Both the position numbers and the translations under genes were made by a program. Source: an uncultured bacterium (GTDB taxonomy: Bacteria > Bacillota > Clostridia > Lachnospirales > Lachnospiraceae). From it: a stretch of 60,395 nucleotides of DNA. The stretch is from the NCBI GenBank assembly GCA_947073545.1, contig CAMTMP010000027.1:1-60395 (forward strand), written 5' to 3'. This document shows positions 27,986 to 36,033 of the stretch, in pieces. Position 1 is the first letter of the stretch. Every line of letters begins with the position of its first letter. The notes below the pieces were generated by a model. That model had not been told where the DNA came from. It ran no database searches and saw nothing but the letters and a program-made list of their open reading frames with translations.

Positions 27986-29617
27986 CTATCTCTCTTCTTC
28001 CTCCATAATATAATACTCATAGTCCTTCAGCAAAAATTCTATCCTATTATTGTCACGCTGCCCAATATGAGGATCTCTGGAAACATCAAAACATACGCTG
28101 TCTAACACCAAACCACTTTTCGGATCATATACCACTATATTTATGCCCTTGCCGTTATAGGCATACTCTACTCCGCCCAGTTTAATGGATGTATACGCAC
28201 CCGTATCCCACCCTGAACTTTCCAGGTAATATGCCATACCTTCCGACGTGATCCCATCATATATGATTCTTCTGTTAGACAATGCTTCATACTTTGTTTC
28301 ACCTCGTTCAACTACTGCTGTAAATGAACCCCTAAATACATTGCCAACGTCTGACCTAATTCCCAGCAAACGTAATGCATCTATATCATCATTTGTCAAA
28401 CCCTGTGACATATCATCCGATGCGGCAATAAAAATTATTCTGTCCTGCTTCTCTTCTGAAAGCCTGTTTATGTAATTTATAAAATCCTGTTCCAGCTCCA
28501 GTAATGCTGTTGACTTCACACGATTATAAGCGGATAAATCTTCGTCCCACGCAGGACTTCTGCGTTCGTCTAATGAATAATGGCCTGACAAATACTGTCC
28601 TAAACTCGAGGAGACTTTCTGCGCCCCATACAGATTCAAATGCGCTCCATCCCCACTGTCCCTGTCCCAATCTATTCCAACCTCCGTATCATACTGCAAA
28701 TCAAAATAAGCTATATTATGCTCTTCACAAAGGCTTCTCACCATATCCGATTTTTTAGTTGTCCATGCCGAAAAATAAGTCTCGGGCCACTGAACGATCG
28801 GCGTTTTCGTAACCAGTAATTCCACTTGGTTTTTGTCACATAATTCTTTGATCTTTAACAGCCATCCAATATTTTTATCTGGTATATAAGCGTTATATAA
28901 TGCATTTTCTTCTATTTTCTCATTATATTCTCCGCTATTCAGGTATTCATATATCATTCTTTCATTGTTATCCAGCATACGCTGCATTTCGTAATTCATC
29001 CCCTCTAAATTGATTCCGGCCGAGGCGTGTTTCGAAAAAAGGTGGTACCCTTTGCAATAATATCTTTTCTTACGAAAAAAGTCCGTAAAGTCACGGGGTG
29101 TTAAGCTCTTCCATCGGGTATGATATCTGGCTAAAGGTACCGCCGCGCACAGATAAGTTTCACCACGCCAAGTCTCCAAATATACATTTGCAAACTCCAG
29201 CTTGTCTTTATTAAATGGCAGTTGGTCCAGCGCATATCTCCAGGCTCCATCCTCCGTATTCTCATAAAACAAGGATGACGCGTCAAATATGATAACCTCC
29301 GGCTTCTGTGATTTCACGGCACTCTTTAACAGATAATATCCTACCTGAATAGGTTGTGCCGATGTTGCCAGATTATATGCCGTTATCCCGTACTCGCCAT
29401 ATAATTCCATCGGCGAAAATCCGAATTGCATGTGGCTGGTTCCGCATGCAATAACCTGAATGGAATTTTCCTTCTCCGCACGGATACCTGAAATAATTCT
29501 GGTTTCCGGCAAAGTAGTATCCGGCCAATACCACTTGGGAATCAGAATGTTCTGCATCATGATTCCCAGCATCCCGCCAATTATTAAAAAAACAAAGACT
29601 TTTATTAGCTTTCTCAT
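27986..29617 (-). CDS. SGNH/DltD-like protein with C-terminal ILEI/PANDER-like domain
   Basis: A 543-residue extracytoplasmic protein anchored by an N-terminal hydrophobic helix (residues 5-25). The first domain is SGNH/DltD-like: block I GTSHMQFGF with Ser61 and block V GDGAHLNLYG with Asp323 and His326. From about 375 to 515 lies a second domain with the pattern of the interleukin-like EMT inducer (ILEI/PANDER, FAM3) family: DRIIFIAASDD, ALRLLGIRSDVGNVFRGS, and NGKGINIVVYDPKSG followed by LVLDSVCFD. Such domains bind or modify glycans in some animal and bacterial proteins. Start and stop fit an operon with the upstream DUF6020-like gene, 27 bp away. Confidence 0.8.
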   Translation of the reverse strand: MRKLIKVFVFLIIGGMLGIMMQNILIPKWYWPDTTLPETRIISGIRAEKENSIQVIACGTSHMQFGFSPMELYGEYGITAYNLATSAQPIQVGYYLLKSAVKSQKPEVIIFDASSLFYENTEDGAWRYALDQLPFNKDKLEFANVYLETWRGETYLCAAVPLARYHTRWKSLTPRDFTDFFRKKRYYCKGYHLFSKHASAGINLEGMNYEMQRMLDNNERMIYEYLNSGEYNEKIEENALYNAYIPDKNIGWLLKIKELCDKNQVELLVTKTPIVQWPETYFSAWTTKKSDMVRSLCEEHNIAYFDLQYDTEVGIDWDRDSGDGAHLNLYGAQKVSSSLGQYLSGHYSLDERRSPAWDEDLSAYNRVKSTALLELEQDFINYINRLSEEKQDRIIFIAASDDMSQGLTNDDIDALRLLGIRSDVGNVFRGSFTAVVERGETKYEALSNRRIIYDGITSEGMAYYLESSGWDTGAYTSIKLGGVEYAYNGKGINIVVYDPKSGLVLDSVCFDVSRDPHIGQRDNNRIEFLLKDYEYYIMEEEER

Positions 29618-29644
29618 TTGAATACCCCATAGGATAACAATTTA

Positions 29645-31423
29645 TTATGTCTTTTTATAACATTCTGCCTTCACCAATAAGAAAAATAAAACTCCCATCA
29701 GAAAGACCGCCCAAACATATCTAAGATTCTGGCATGTCATTGCTATGAGGAGAGATACCATATAGCCGACTATGGGAACCAGAACACAAAGTCTTTTTAA
29801 TTTCCCATTAACAACCATGGCAAAAACTGCAAGAACCATAATATCCATCCATATGCCTGTCCGGAAAAATATGGTATTTAATATTTTAGAACTTTCAAAA
29901 ACATCATACATATGGTCAGCTATTGGTGTAAGGATATTTTCTGACCTGATATATCCAAAATCCTGTTCAATCTGTGGGTCATTTGCCTTTTCGCCCAGAT
30001 AATCCCCCTGCCCGTTCCTCTTAAATAAGCTCCATAACTGCTGTGCACTCATAGCCCTTGCCGCAACAAGCCTAACCGGTTCACTCATCCCCGCTTTTAT
30101 ATAGAGAGAAATCATTTCTCCAGTTGATTTCGTCCCCAAATTAGGCAAAAACTCATTGATTTGAAATGTATAGGTATCGGAGTCTGTTGAAACATAATGA
30201 CTACACCACAATTCAAGTGGTATGATTGACTCCATCTCCCAAACCACTTCATTCGGCAATGTCTCACCTTGGTTGTACACCAAAATAGAAGCAATATCAT
30301 GGACAATCGGAATATATTTGATGCCGTTTTCATTTGGCACCACCTGCATCGCCTGATACGACAACGGCTTGCACACAAAACAGATCAGTCCAATAATAAG
30401 CCCTGCCACAATAAGCCTTTTCTTTTTTAACCATAATCCCACTGATAAAAACATAATTAAAATAAATATTGCAGGAACAACGCCATTGTGTCTTGACAGA
30501 CAAATTCCTACCGTACAGACCACCAGCAAAACATAATTTGACTTCCTGCAGTCAAATTGGGAGAAATCATCCTCCATACAGTACAGTAAATATGTGATCC
30601 AAATGATCAATGTATTATAAATATTGTCTTTCCAAATATCTGTAATGAGAAATCCATATGCAATATTCAGGTAAAAGGAAAGGGAAAAACATAGTAATAT
30701 CGTTGCACTAATCCCTTTTTCATGGAGTTTTGTTATCCATAATGTCATAACGTAGGAAAACAGAGCTATATGGAACACAGCGAAAAAAGCCGGCGAGTCA
30801 CAGATAGATAAAAACAGTTTCAGTAATAGCGTATGAAATACAGGATGCCAATCGTGCAAAGGCTCCATACCAAAAGCTTGTTTCAACTGTGCATAGGTAT
30901 CTGCATGCATATGCGCAGGGTTATACGCAATTAAATACAAAATCCCGCTGCTCAAAAAAACACCAAAAATAAGGTACTCAAATTTTCTTCTTTCCTTTAC
31001 GTAATTTCCTATTCCGAACGGTCTGTGTACCACCCAGTAATTAACTACCATGCAAAGTAAACCGTTGTATATTACCATCGTGAAATAACACGTTCCTCCC
31101 CACAAGCTGGGAGCCCAACATCCATAAAATTCATGATAAAACCAGTCGTTTGCGCCTACCGAAAAAGAAAGAATCAGACTGCATATAAGCAAAAGACAGT
31201 AATTCCGCGCTTTATGCTCCCTGCTTATTTCCACAAATGTCTTTAAGGCTTCGTAGCAATCTTTTCCAATAAAATACGTGAGAACAATGATGCTGATACA
31301 AATAAAAACATCATCGTTGACATATGGAACTGCTTTCAACACTACAAAGCATAACGCGGCATAAAAATATATACACCACTGTAAAAATTTCGCCCTTTCC
31401 ACTTTTACATTTAATCTTTTCAT
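29645..31423 (-). CDS. DUF6020-like polytopic membrane protein
   Basis: A 592-residue membrane protein with 11-13 predicted helices. The central motif HADTYAQLKQAFGMEPLHDW followed by HPVFHTLLLKLFLS is also present in the next gene, so the two are paralogues. The overall plan, an acidic residue in an external loop and many helices, resembles GT-C glycosyltransferases, and DUF6020 members are usual in Lachnospiraceae glycan loci. Activity is unknown. AGGAG lies 11-12 bases upstream of the ATG. Confidence 0.75.
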   Translation of the reverse strand: MKRLNVKVERAKFLQWCIYFYAALCFVVLKAVPYVNDDVFICISIIVLTYFIGKDCYEALKTFVEISREHKARNYCLLLICSLILSFSVGANDWFYHEFYGCWAPSLWGGTCYFTMVIYNGLLCMVVNYWVVHRPFGIGNYVKERRKFEYLIFGVFLSSGILYLIAYNPAHMHADTYAQLKQAFGMEPLHDWHPVFHTLLLKLFLSICDSPAFFAVFHIALFSYVMTLWITKLHEKGISATILLCFSLSFYLNIAYGFLITDIWKDNIYNTLIIWITYLLYCMEDDFSQFDCRKSNYVLLVVCTVGICLSRHNGVVPAIFILIMFLSVGLWLKKKRLIVAGLIIGLICFVCKPLSYQAMQVVPNENGIKYIPIVHDIASILVYNQGETLPNEVVWEMESIIPLELWCSHYVSTDSDTYTFQINEFLPNLGTKSTGEMISLYIKAGMSEPVRLVAARAMSAQQLWSLFKRNGQGDYLGEKANDPQIEQDFGYIRSENILTPIADHMYDVFESSKILNTIFFRTGIWMDIMVLAVFAMVVNGKLKRLCVLVPIVGYMVSLLIAMTCQNLRYVWAVFLMGVLFFLLVKAECYKKT

Positions 31424-31471
31424 AACAGCTTCGCACTCCTACGTTTTCATGATCCATATAAAACTGATCAA

Positions 31472-33265
31472 CTACATTTTTACTGGTCTTATATCAAAAC
31501 CGCTTGCTTTGATCAGGCTGATTTTTCCTCCTCGTTCATTGAGCAGTTGACAAATTACTGGCAAAGCCGGATATATCGCCAAAACATATCTCAATTCGTT
31601 GTAAACCGGCGAAGCAACTGACGTGAGCCATAGCGCAAACATGGGAACCAATAAAATCATTTCCCCGTATCTCTTATTTGCTGCCAAATATCCACTTATG
31701 CCTGCAAAGAGCCAAAAAACCATTCCCAAACTGGTAAATATATCGATATCCGCTATATTTTTTAATTCATTGAAATAAACATAGTTAACGCTTAACGGAT
31801 ATTCATGCTTCCTGACTGTCTCCTCCATATTCAGCTCTTTATCACTATTTTCTACATAAAACCAATTAATCGGAATCGGATACCAATACCCGAAGGAGCT
31901 ACACATCAACGCCTCCAGCGTTTCCTCCGGATATTCCACCAAAAGGCGCAGGCTTAACGCCACAAACTCTTTTTCTCTGTTAGAAAACTGTTTTTCACTG
32001 AACAGGTTTTTGGCATCATCCGATATCAGCGGGTTATATGCTTCCGCCAAATCACTGTTTTTTCGAAAAAAAGAATCAATTCTCTCTCTCATCTCGTTAT
32101 CCGTATTCAATCCGTTTTTTTCAATTCTTGCCATCTGCTGAATTGGCAGAGACAGCATCTCCCTTGGTGATCCACTCTCAACACTCAAAAATGATATCGC
32201 ACTCTTTTCAACACATAAATGGAGACAGACCGCAAATATACATATCAATAAAACTTTTTCCATTTTCACTTTATGCTTTACAATATAAATACATAGGTAC
32301 ATGCCGGTAAAAGCCAATAAATAAATACCGTTTTTCCTAAACAGCCCTACGCCCATTGATGCTATGGTCAGCCCAATCCAATATCTGGTTTTCTTCTTTC
32401 CTTTCACCACCACAACATACAGCTCCATTAAAAACAGACTGACAAACGCGGCAAACCAACTATCTTTTGTAATAGTTATTGTAAACATTGAAATGGATGG
32501 AAAAAAAACATATATTACAATTGCCATTGCAATAATCCGGATATCAAAATCCTCTTCTATCATTAAATTTATTACGTATGAAAGAAGGTAAATGATAACT
32601 GCGGCGGATACAATTGTATATACCGCCACCCCCTTTTTCATATCGCTCCCGACTGACAGACACAATTTTAGCAACAGGGTATGTACAATCGGATGATGTG
32701 TCGTAATATGCTCCATTCCGATAGCCTGATAGATCTGATTCCATGAATCTCCATAAATTACCCCCGGAAAATTACTGACCAGACGCGGCAGCCATGAACT
32801 GATAAACAGCAGCACAATGCAAATCTGCCTAATTGGTCTGGAAATATGCTTTATTCTGCTGCTGACAGGCCAATACCTCAGCCCGTCAAACCTGCTATAC
32901 GAAAGCAGTAATACAGTTGAAAAACAATACCAACATACCAGCCATTTTAAAAACAGTTTTCCTATAATCCAATCACCATTATCAGTTGAAAAAACGTCCA
33001 GATACTTATCTATATTGTATCCCCAAGTATAAAAAGCCGCTAAAATACTGGCTATAATTAACCCCCACTTTTTATAGCAATATCGTTTGTTTTCCCATAT
33101 ACTGAAACTATAATAAAAAATGAGAAGGAGCAAAATTTCAGCAACCCTGTCTTTTCCATAAAATGATTCCCGCGGCGGGACATGCATATTTACATCCATC
33201 TGAAATAAAATTGTAAAAATCACAGACAACACAACCTTGATGCTGACATACCTTTTTTTACCCAT
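31472..33265 (-). CDS. DUF6020-like polytopic membrane protein (paralogue)
   Basis: A 597-residue membrane protein with 11-13 helices. It carries IYGDSWNQIYQAIGMEHITT followed by HHPIVHTLLLKLCLS, matching the equivalent motif in the downstream paralogue. The Asp in YGDSW and the HHP motif are likely functional. Its start overlaps the end of the upstream small membrane protein gene by eight bases. A GT-C-like role in adding sugars from lipid carriers is possible but not shown. Confidence 0.75.
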   Translation of the reverse strand: MGKKRYVSIKVVLSVIFTILFQMDVNMHVPPRESFYGKDRVAEILLLLIFYYSFSIWENKRYCYKKWGLIIASILAAFYTWGYNIDKYLDVFSTDNGDWIIGKLFLKWLVCWYCFSTVLLLSYSRFDGLRYWPVSSRIKHISRPIRQICIVLLFISSWLPRLVSNFPGVIYGDSWNQIYQAIGMEHITTHHPIVHTLLLKLCLSVGSDMKKGVAVYTIVSAAVIIYLLSYVINLMIEEDFDIRIIAMAIVIYVFFPSISMFTITITKDSWFAAFVSLFLMELYVVVVKGKKKTRYWIGLTIASMGVGLFRKNGIYLLAFTGMYLCIYIVKHKVKMEKVLLICIFAVCLHLCVEKSAISFLSVESGSPREMLSLPIQQMARIEKNGLNTDNEMRERIDSFFRKNSDLAEAYNPLISDDAKNLFSEKQFSNREKEFVALSLRLLVEYPEETLEALMCSSFGYWYPIPINWFYVENSDKELNMEETVRKHEYPLSVNYVYFNELKNIADIDIFTSLGMVFWLFAGISGYLAANKRYGEMILLVPMFALWLTSVASPVYNELRYVLAIYPALPVICQLLNERGGKISLIKASGFDIRPVKM

Positions 33266-33656
33266 GCTTTTCTCCTTTAAAGCTCTTATCCTTACAGAAC
33301 ATCACAACATAAAGGACAGACAGGAGTGCCAACATGATATAAACCACAATCAAATTAAAACTGTTCTGGTCTGTTTCCTCCTTTGCTTCCATGTTCTCAT
33401 ATTTTTCATAATTAAAATAAACATCCCCATTCAGATAAATACCGCCAAATTTGTCAACCACCACAATTTCCGCGCCATACTCATTTACTATTTTAATACC
33501 TCTTCCTTCGATGGGGATTTCCGTCCACTCTTCTACCCCCCCCCCTTCATTTCCGGTCGCTTCTTTTGCCGACACATTAACCGGAAGAAAGCCTGCCATT
33601 ATGATAGCCAGACATAAAAGAAGTATACCTTTTCTCCACATCCAACACATCCTCAT
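33258..33656 (-). CDS. Small secreted/membrane protein, paralogue A; carries G10 tract
   Basis: A 132-residue protein with a signal peptide (to about NVSAKEA), a short extracellular domain, and a C-terminal membrane helix (LIVVYIMLALLSVLYVV) with a basic tail. The core, GRGIKIVNEYGAEIVVVDKF followed by GGIYLNGDV, is closely matched in the gene at 37127. GGAGG lies seven bases before the ATG, which overlaps the stop of the glycosyltransferase gene as TGATG. Codons for GGG at about residue 38 form a run of ten G. Function unknown. Confidence 0.75.
   Translation of the reverse strand: MRMCWMWRKGILLLCLAIIMAGFLPVNVSAKEATGNEGGGVEEWTEIPIEGRGIKIVNEYGAEIVVVDKFGGIYLNGDVYFNYEKYENMEAKEETDQNSFNLIVVYIMLALLSVLYVVMFCKDKSFKGEKHG
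33536..33545 (-). repeat. G10 homopolymer tract in small membrane protein gene
   Basis: Ten consecutive C on the plus strand (G on the coding strand) fall inside the frame as Glu-Gly-Gly-Gly-Val. Deleting one G makes TAG the next codon. Adding one leads to TAA about 15 codons later. The present length is the in-frame state. Confidence 0.9.
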
Positions 33657-34603
33657 CACTGATCCTCCTCTAAATTCCTTTTAGCAACCGTTGTTTCCAA
33701 AAGCCTGTACTCAAAATCCTGTCGGTTCTTCTGTACTATTGAAGATAAAATCAGCCCCGAAAAAAGTGAAATAATTGCCGCAAGCGCCGCAAACCCACAG
33801 ACAATCAATGTTGGAAAATTAGGTACTTCCCCGATTTGCATGAATGTGTAAAATATCGGAATAAAGAACCCGAGAACCAGTACTGACAACAATGCGGAAA
33901 CACTTCCAAAAAACATTAGCGGCTTGTACGCCCTGAATAGTCGCAATATTGTGCCAACTACTTTTATACCGTCAGAATATGTATTTAATTTTGAGACACT
34001 TCCGTTTGGTCTGTCCCTGTAATCAACAATGACATTTTCCACATACATATTTTTATCAATGGCATGAATGCTCATCTCCGTCTCGATCTCAAACCCTTTC
34101 GACAGCACCGGGAACGTTTTAACAAACTCGTAACTAAACGCGCGGTATCCTGTCATAATATCCTTAATATCGCTTTTGAACAGCCAATTAATACTCCAGC
34201 GGACAATGGAATTGCCAAAATTGTGAAAAGGACGTTTGTTTTCATTAAAATAAGTGGAACTCAACCGATCGCCAACTACCATATCAACTTGCTTTTCCAA
34301 AACCAAATCTGTCATCTGTTTTGCCGCTTCCGCCGGATAAGTATCATCCCCATCAATCATCAGATAACATCGTGCATCTATCTCCCGAAACATTCTTCGT
34401 ATCACATTCCCTTTTCCCTGTAAATGTTCATACCGCACGACAGCGCCGACTTCTTTTGCTATTTTGTCCGTTCCGTCAGAAGAATTATTATCATATACGT
34501 AAATTACCGCATCCGGTAATACTCTCTTATAATCTTCCACAACCTTCCGGATTGTCTGCGATTCGTTATAACAAGGTATTAATATTGCTATTTTATCCAT
34601 CAT
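33656..34603 (-). CDS. GT2 glycosyltransferase, dolichol-phosphate-mannosyltransferase-like
   Basis: A 315-residue GT-A enzyme with a C-terminal pair of membrane helices. Motifs: ILIPCYNESQTIRKVV, VYDNNSSDGTD, and the metal-binding MIDGDDTYPAEA with DGD. The last 80 residues hold two hydrophobic segments. Enzymes of this type transfer a sugar from a nucleotide donor to a polyprenyl phosphate, producing the lipid-linked donor for GT-C enzymes. That fits the two downstream DUF6020 genes. GGAGAAGGA precedes the ATG. Confidence 0.9.
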   Translation of the reverse strand: MMDKIAILIPCYNESQTIRKVVEDYKRVLPDAVIYVYDNNSSDGTDKIAKEVGAVVRYEHLQGKGNVIRRMFREIDARCYLMIDGDDTYPAEAAKQMTDLVLEKQVDMVVGDRLSSTYFNENKRPFHNFGNSIVRWSINWLFKSDIKDIMTGYRAFSYEFVKTFPVLSKGFEIETEMSIHAIDKNMYVENVIVDYRDRPNGSVSKLNTYSDGIKVVGTILRLFRAYKPLMFFGSVSALLSVLVLGFFIPIFYTFMQIGEVPNFPTLIVCGFAALAAIISLFSGLILSSIVQKNRQDFEYRLLETTVAKRNLEEDQ

Positions 34604-34623
34604 TCCTTCTCCATTTATTTCCT

Positions 34624-35679
34624 TTAAAAACTACGAAATATGTTATTTAGGATAAACCTGCAAAAATCCACATATCTTTCGTTATCATATATTTCAAATA
34701 CATGAATCATATTTCCCTTACCGTATGCAGGCTTTCCTCCTTCTGAAAACATGATCCTTTTCTCAGAAAATCCACACGGCAAATCAACGTTCAAATTGTA
34801 TTCCTGATTATAGGAATCCAAATAGTTCTCCATGCTGTCATCAAGCAGTGGAAACAACGGTGCACACCACAAATTTCTTTCGTCTTCCATAAATTCAACG
34901 GTGTTCTTATTATCCTTCATATAACTCTGAAAATTTGCTCCGCTTTTTTCAAATCTATATAAAAACCACATTAACAATACAGGGTCGGCATCATGTAATA
35001 TCTCCTCATGTTTTGTGACAAAATAGGATGTATTCGTACCCCTCGTCCATATCCCGTTCTGAAAACAGGGAATCCAGTAGATATCGACTTCACACCAATT
35101 CATGATACGCAAAAAAGCAGTCTCATCCAGAGATACGTTATATTCCGCCATGGTACCTTCCGCATCTCCGGCAAATATCCAAATCCTCCCCACCTTTTGT
35201 TCAAACAATTCGGGATCATGATTGTACAGCGCCGCCACATCTCTCAGACTTCCCACCGTCACAATATCAATTTTGCCCTTTGCATCTTCCAGCAGTTCAA
35301 CCAGACGATGATCAACATCCGCATCATATAGGGACTGCAGATTATGATCGCGGCCGATAATCACTTCCGCCCTATCCTGATACCCCCCCCCCGCTATTTT
35401 TTCGAGGTTTCTAATGGCATCCACACCGCTCTGCTTCTGTGCGCCGTCATTTCCATCCACTATGATCTTCAGGTCAATGCCCTCCAGCGATTTCATCACA
35501 ACCAGGTCAAAATAATCATCAAAATCACCATCTATGGCCAGATCTGTCGAGTACAGCACCGTCTTCCTTTCCTGCGCCGTCTCACATATCATGTAAAGGA
35601 TGACAAACATGCCAAATATAATGCATGCTACCGTGCACAGGGCAATCATCCTTCTCCTGCGCCTTTTCTTATCTTCCAT
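34624..35679 (-). CDS. Membrane-anchored nucleoside-hydrolase-like protein; carries G10 tract
   Basis: About 351 residues from the ATG at 35679 (MEDKKRRRRRM). ATGs at 35736 and 35649 are alternatives; the last has the best Shine-Dalgarno (AGGAG). A basic segment and one membrane helix (ALCTVACIIFGMFVILYM) are followed by an outside domain. That domain opens with STDLAIDGDFDDYFDLVVM, which resembles the Asp-rich first strand of the inosine-uridine nucleoside hydrolase fold. IDIVTVGSLRDVAALY is the matching inner strand. The role in a surface-glycan operon is unknown. Confidence 0.65.
   Translation of the reverse strand: MEDKKRRRRRMIALCTVACIIFGMFVILYMICETAQERKTVLYSTDLAIDGDFDDYFDLVVMKSLEGIDLKIIVDGNDGAQKQSGVDAIRNLEKIAGGGYQDRAEVIIGRDHNLQSLYDADVDHRLVELLEDAKGKIDIVTVGSLRDVAALYNHDPELFEQKVGRIWIFAGDAEGTMAEYNVSLDETAFLRIMNWCEVDIYWIPCFQNGIWTRGTNTSYFVTKHEEILHDADPVLLMWFLYRFEKSGANFQSYMKDNKNTVEFMEDERNLWCAPLFPLLDDSMENYLDSYNQEYNLNVDLPCGFSEKRIMFSEGGKPAYGKGNMIHVFEIYDNERYVDFCRFILNNIFRSF
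35383..35392 (-). repeat. G10 homopolymer tract in nucleoside-hydrolase-like gene
   Basis: Ten G on the coding strand encode Ala-Gly-Gly-Gly-Tyr near residue 96 of the chosen start. Loss of one G leads to TGA about ten codons on, and gain of one leads to TAG within about four codons. The present length is in frame. Confidence 0.9.
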
Positions 35680-35748
35680 CTGCAAATACCCAAACTTTCT
35701 AATTCCGGACAGCCATCCACCGCCCGCCACTATCATCCTGTGGTATTT

Positions 35749-35973
35749 TTACCGGCTGGGATACCGCTCCTTCACATCGCTTGCCCCCGAAATATAGTCC
35801 ATTGACACATCATAAAACCTGGCAAGAATCAGCAGGCTTTTCACCGGAATCCTCGTCTTGCCATTCTCATAGTCAGCATAGGTGCGCTGCCCCACTTCCA
35901 GCATATCCGCCACTTCCTGCTGCACCATGGCCTTATCTTTCCTGAGCTCCCGTATCCTCTCGTTATAGACCAC
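35749..35973 (-). CDS. XRE family helix-turn-helix regulator
   Basis: A 74-residue DNA-binding protein, essentially a single HTH: YNERIRELRKDKAMVQQEVA, then MLEVGQRTYADYENGKTRIP. The start is the GTG at 35973, because AAGGGGG lies seven bases upstream; the longer frame begins with TTG and lacks a site. It lies within the leftward glycan locus between the acyltransferase and the nucleoside-hydrolase-like gene, so it may adjust expression of the downstream half. Confidence 0.85.
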   Translation of the reverse strand: MVYNERIRELRKDKAMVQQEVADMLEVGQRTYADYENGKTRIPVKSLLILARFYDVSMDYISGASDVKERYPSR

Positions 35974-36033
35974 GATATGTCCCCCTTTCCCTGTCAATTT
36001 CCGGGCCAAAAATCTACACCAAACTTCTTTTAA

